DNA from: CAZGUG01 sp964625335
GTDB taxonomy: Bacteria; Bacillota; Clostridia; Ch29
Reading direction: 5' to 3'
Length of the DNA: 8,095 nt
Assembly (NCBI GenBank): GCA_964625335.1
Contig: CAZVBE010000044.1
Span: forward strand, 1 to 8,095
Below, in pieces: positions 6,410-8,095 of the stretch (the first letter of the stretch is position 1; each line of letters starts with the position of its first letter). Under the pieces are notes generated by a model. It was given only the letters and a program-made list of their open reading frames with translations, had not been told where the DNA came from and made no database searches. The position numbers and the translations under genes were made by a program.

Positions 6410-7005
6410 TGGAAGGTGATATATTGTCGCAAAAAACCCTGAACAGCTTTTGGGAGCTTGAAGAAAGGTATGCATCCCTTTTAGCGGAGTATAAACCTGT
6501 GGTTTTGGGCGAAGGCGATAAAAAAGCCCATATATTTATGATAGGGGAGGCACCGGGAAAGTCCGAGGTCGAGGAAGGCCGGCCCTTTGTGGGAGCGGCG
6601 GGCAGAAACCTTGACGGTTTTTTGGAATTCCTAAGGCTTGAAAGAAAAGATATTTATATCACAAACGCGGTTAAGTTCCGTCCTGTCAGGGAAAATCCCG
6701 ATACCGGCAGACTGTCGAACAGAACTCCCACAGCAAAGGAGATAGAACTCTTCCGGCCTTTGTTAACGGATGAGATAGACCTAGTAAGCCCTTCCATAAT
6801 AATAACCCTCGGGAACACGCCGCTTTTCTCCCTTGTCGGAAAGAATATAAGGATAGGCGAAGTTCATGGAAGGCCAATGGAGTTTGAGGGTATAATGCTG
6901 TACCCTCTATACCATCCAGCTTCAATTATATACAGGAGGGAACTAAAGGCTGTTTATCAGGAAGATCTGGCACGGCTAAAAGAATTATTGGAAATAAGCC
7001 TGTAA
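6406..7005 (+). CDS. Cysteine-free uracil-DNA glycosylase-superfamily protein
   Basis: A homologue of the preceding glycosylase that lacks the Fe-S cluster: its 199 residues contain no cysteine at all. It keeps GEAPGKSE (47-54), PFVGAAG (60-66), N87 and a YHPASII motif (H170), so the uracil-pocket framework is present. The cluster positions are replaced: the CRPP cysteine is F91 and the helix cysteine is F116. The segment between them is longer than in the neighbour (25 against 16 residues), with Arg-rich GRLSNRTP. The ATG at 6406 overlaps the upstream stop as ATGA, suggesting translational coupling. However, GGAAGGTGAT (6411-6420) lies just before an in-frame TTG at 6424, which would give a 193-residue protein and place the GEAPG motif exactly as in the neighbour. 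Either start is possible. It may be an active glycosylase, a partner subunit, or a protein with another nucleic-acid role; only the superfamily is secure. Confidence 0.85.
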   Translation: MMEGDILSQKTLNSFWELEERYASLLAEYKPVVLGEGDKKAHIFMIGEAPGKSEVEEGRPFVGAAGRNLDGFLEFLRLERKDIYITNAVKFRPVRENPDTGRLSNRTPTAKEIELFRPLLTDEIDLVSPSIIITLGNTPLFSLVGKNIRIGEVHGRPMEFEGIMLYPLYHPASIIYRRELKAVYQEDLARLKELLEISL

Positions 7006-7016
7006 CCTGGGTTATC

Positions 7017-7099
7017 TGTCCGGGGGCGGACATGCTGTTTTCCTGAAACGTTATAACCGTCACGCACTATATATCGGTTAAGGTTTCAGGAAAACGGTG
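7017..7099 (+). other. Two hairpins between the glycosylase pair and L25/Ctc copy 2
   Basis: First, TGTCCG/CGGACA (7017-7022, 7027-7032) forms 6 bp around GGGG. Second, a perfect 13-bp inverted repeat GTTTTCCTGAAAC (7037-7049) and GTTTCAGGAAAAC (7083-7095) encloses an inner 6-bp stem TAACCG/CGGTTA (7054-7059, 7075-7080) and a 15-nt loop. Flanking G-U pairs can extend it to 7033-7099. Neither is followed by a T-run, so a plain terminator role is doubtful. They could be part of the L25 copy 2 leader, a small RNA, or an RNase processing site. Confidence 0.45.
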
Positions 7100-7154
7100 C
7101 CGGCACATTGATATTTAATGCTGTGCGAATACAAAAACCTTTCGGTTTATTAAT

Positions 7155-7196
7155 CTCTATAGATGGAAATAATATTATCATCTATAGGGTTTTTTT
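7155..7196 (+). terminator. Terminator directly in front of L25/Ctc copy 2 (possible attenuator)
   Basis: The stem is CTATAGATG/CATCTATAG (7157-7165, 7179-7187), extended to about 11 bp by 7155-7156 with 7188-7189, and followed by seven T residues (7190-7196). Only 5 nt separate the T-run from the GGGAGGG ribosome site (7202-7208). It may simply end the glycosylase transcript, but its position also makes it a candidate attenuator: AAAAACC at 7133-7139 can pair with GGTTTTT at 7188-7194 in an alternative fold that opens the stem base. A weak embedded promoter (TTAATC 7150-7155, 17 bp, TATTAT 7173-7178) is an alternative explanation. Confidence 0.75.
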
Positions 7197-7214
7197 AAAT
7201 TGGGAGGGATGATT

Positions 7215-7889
7215 TTGGACCACGCCTTTTTAAGCGGACAATTTCGTGGCGAAACGGGAAAAGGGCCGGTGAACAGGTTAAGAAGTCAGGGACGGGTTCC
7301 GGGGATAATATATGGACACGGGTCTGTAAATACTCCGGTGGAAATTGATAACAAGGAACTGGGCAGGCTTTTAAGGTATTACGGGGAAAGTTCCCTGGTG
7401 GGACTTGACCTGGGACAAGGGGTAAAAAGAGTTCTTATAAAGGAAGTGCAAAGGGACCCTGTTACCCGACAGGTGCTTCATGTGGATTTTCAGGAAACAA
7501 AATTTGACCAAAAAATAAAAACCGTAGTTCCTGTAATTTTAGTCGGAAGGGAAAGTATAGAAAAGGAAGGCATGATACTGCAGCATCAGCTCAGGGAACT
7601 GGAGATAGAGTGTTTTCCCAACAACATACCTAGAAATCTGCAGGTGGACGTAACGAATATGGATATTGGCCGGGCCATGACGGTGGGAGATGTTGAGATG
7701 GGAGAAGAAATAAGCATATTGAACGATGGAGACGCAGTCATCGCAAGCCTCACACAGATAAGAGCATTCGAGGAGAGCGTGGACATGGCCGGCGAAAACG
7801 AAGAAAAAGAAGATGACTCGGCCGGATTAAATGAAGATGTTGCAGAGGAAGAGACCGGAGCACCAAAATATAGTAAGAAAGAAAGGTAA
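7215..7889 (+). CDS. Ribosomal protein bL25 / general stress protein Ctc, copy 2
   Basis: A second 5S rRNA-binding L25/Ctc homologue. I chose TTG 7215 (224 residues): GGGAGGG (7202-7208) is 6 nt upstream, and this start places the PGIIYG block at 29-34, exactly where the first copy has PGVLYG. The earlier TTG at 7200 overlaps the ribosome site and the ATG at 7209 touches it. The L25 domain (about 1-95) contains TGKG, KEVQRDP and HVDF. The C-terminal domain starts near VPVILVG and reaches about 185. The tail is acidic like that of copy 1, but ends in a basic KYSKKER. By eye about 30% of residues match copy 1, so this is an old duplication or an acquired second type, not a recent copy. Expression appears to depend on passing the terminator just upstream, unlike copy 1 with its strong promoter, which suggests different regulation. 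Confidence 0.92.
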   Translation: MDHAFLSGQFRGETGKGPVNRLRSQGRVPGIIYGHGSVNTPVEIDNKELGRLLRYYGESSLVGLDLGQGVKRVLIKEVQRDPVTRQVLHVDFQETKFDQKIKTVVPVILVGRESIEKEGMILQHQLRELEIECFPNNIPRNLQVDVTNMDIGRAMTVGDVEMGEEISILNDGDAVIASLTQIRAFEESVDMAGENEEKEDDSAGLNEDVAEEETGAPKYSKKER

Positions 7890-7936
7890 ACAAAAGGTTC
7901 TGTAATAAGAACTATTAAGTTACAATAAATTACCAG

Positions 7937-7965
7937 TTGCGTAAGTGTAAAGCATATGTTAATAT
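7937..7965 (+). promoter_or_regulatory. Tandem promoter P1 (reads out of window)
   Basis: TTGCGT (7937-7942), 17-bp spacer, TAATAT (7960-7965) preceded by an extended -10 TGT. The expected start is near 7972, in TTGCTGTCA. It shares its -10 and start region with P2, which supports it despite the weaker -35. Confidence 0.6.
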
Positions 7966-8062
7966 ATATTTTGCTGTCACACAAAAGGCAAATGGTAAAC
8001 AAGGGAGAAAGAGTATGTTGACAGCGGTGAAGTTACGTGTTAATATATAAGAGTTGCTGTCA
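7957..8062 (+). repeat. Direct repeat of promoter -10/start region
   Basis: Copy 1 is 7957-7979 and copy 2 is 8038-8062. Each has an identical 12-nt block TGTTAATATATA and an identical 9-nt block TTGCTGTCA, separated by 2 nt in copy 1 and 4 nt in copy 2. The period is 81 bp, and the sequence between the copies is not repeated. It duplicates the core of promoters P1 and P2. Confidence 0.75.
8018..8046 (+). promoter_or_regulatory. Tandem promoter P2 (reads out of window)
   Basis: Consensus TTGACA (8018-8023), 17-bp spacer, TAATAT (8041-8046) with extended -10 TGT at 8038-8040. The expected start is near 8053-8056. No gene begins before the window end at 8095, so the target lies downstream. This is the best -35 in the window. 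Confidence 0.8.
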
Positions 8063-8079
8063 GGAACAACATCTGACAG
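8057..8079 (+). promoter_or_regulatory. Hairpin at the 5' end of the P2 transcript
   Basis: A 7-bp perfect stem CTGTCAG/CTGACAG (8057-8063, 8073-8079) with a 9-nt loop lies at the expected 5' end of the P2 transcript. It has no T-run and is not a terminator. It may stabilise or mark the leader of the downstream gene; its role is unknown. Confidence 0.4.
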
Positions 8080-8095
8080 AAACGCGAACCTATGA

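Noticed and set aside
7037..7095. Miniature transposon (MITE) reading of the 13-bp inverted repeat
   Set aside because: No target-site duplication flanks it, and at under 70 bp it is shorter than typical MITEs.
7090..7106. T-box-like element (GGTGCC) in the L25 copy 2 leader
   Set aside because: The T-box core UGGNACC is absent, and the surrounding GTGCCGGCAC is simply self-complementary.
7897..7912. GTTCT/AGAAC hairpin as terminator of L25 copy 2
   Set aside because: Five base pairs, AT-rich surroundings and no T-run; too weak to call.
8015..8050. Eleven-codon ORF with a GGGAG ribosome site, possible leader peptide
   Set aside because: It overlaps the -35 and -10 of promoter P2 and would only be read from P1. 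No run of regulatory codons or paired attenuator is visible.

Overview
The window looks like chromosomal DNA from an anaerobic, low-to-moderate-GC member of the Bacillota, most likely a clostridium-like fermenter. The reasons are a multi-subunit pyruvate:ferredoxin oxidoreductase, a rubrerythrin, strong AGGAGG-type ribosome sites, TTG starts and sigma-A-type promoters. No species is claimed. All eight genes lie on the + strand, and there is no insertion sequence, CRISPR array, tRNA or rRNA inside the window.

Layout. (1) Positions 1-2149: the 3' part of porA (its first codons lie before the window), then porB, closed by a clear intrinsic terminator. Together they form the alpha and beta subunits of the enzyme that converts pyruvate to acetyl-CoA and reduced ferredoxin. 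(2) 2185-4874: a putative operator/promoter, then a three-gene metal/oxidative-stress cluster: a free-standing heavy-metal-associated (HMA) domain protein, a P1B-type metal ATPase with an unusual CPG membrane motif, and a rubrerythrin. (3) 4875-5089: a 54-nt REP-like hairpin, then a near-consensus sigma-A promoter. (4) 5090-7889: a symmetric block of two duplicated families, in the order L25/Ctc, Fe-S uracil-DNA glycosylase, cysteine-free glycosylase homologue, L25/Ctc. The two glycosylase genes overlap by 4 bp. The second L25 gene sits directly behind a structured leader that ends in a terminator. (5) 7890-8095: no gene, but two tandem promoters whose -10 and start regions are near-identical copies 81 bp apart, firing out of the window. 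A strongly expressed gene, perhaps an rRNA operon, is expected next.

How the parts may work together: region 1 is central fermentative energy metabolism using iron-sulfur enzymes; region 2 plausibly handles metal excess and peroxide in such a cell; region 4 joins ribosome assembly (5S rRNA binding) with base-excision DNA repair. The points most worth a second look are the Fe-S/cysteine-free glycosylase pair, the terminator-containing leader of the second L25 gene, the CPG ATPase coupled to rubrerythrin, and the duplicated tandem promoter. None is proven to be a new system from sequence alone.
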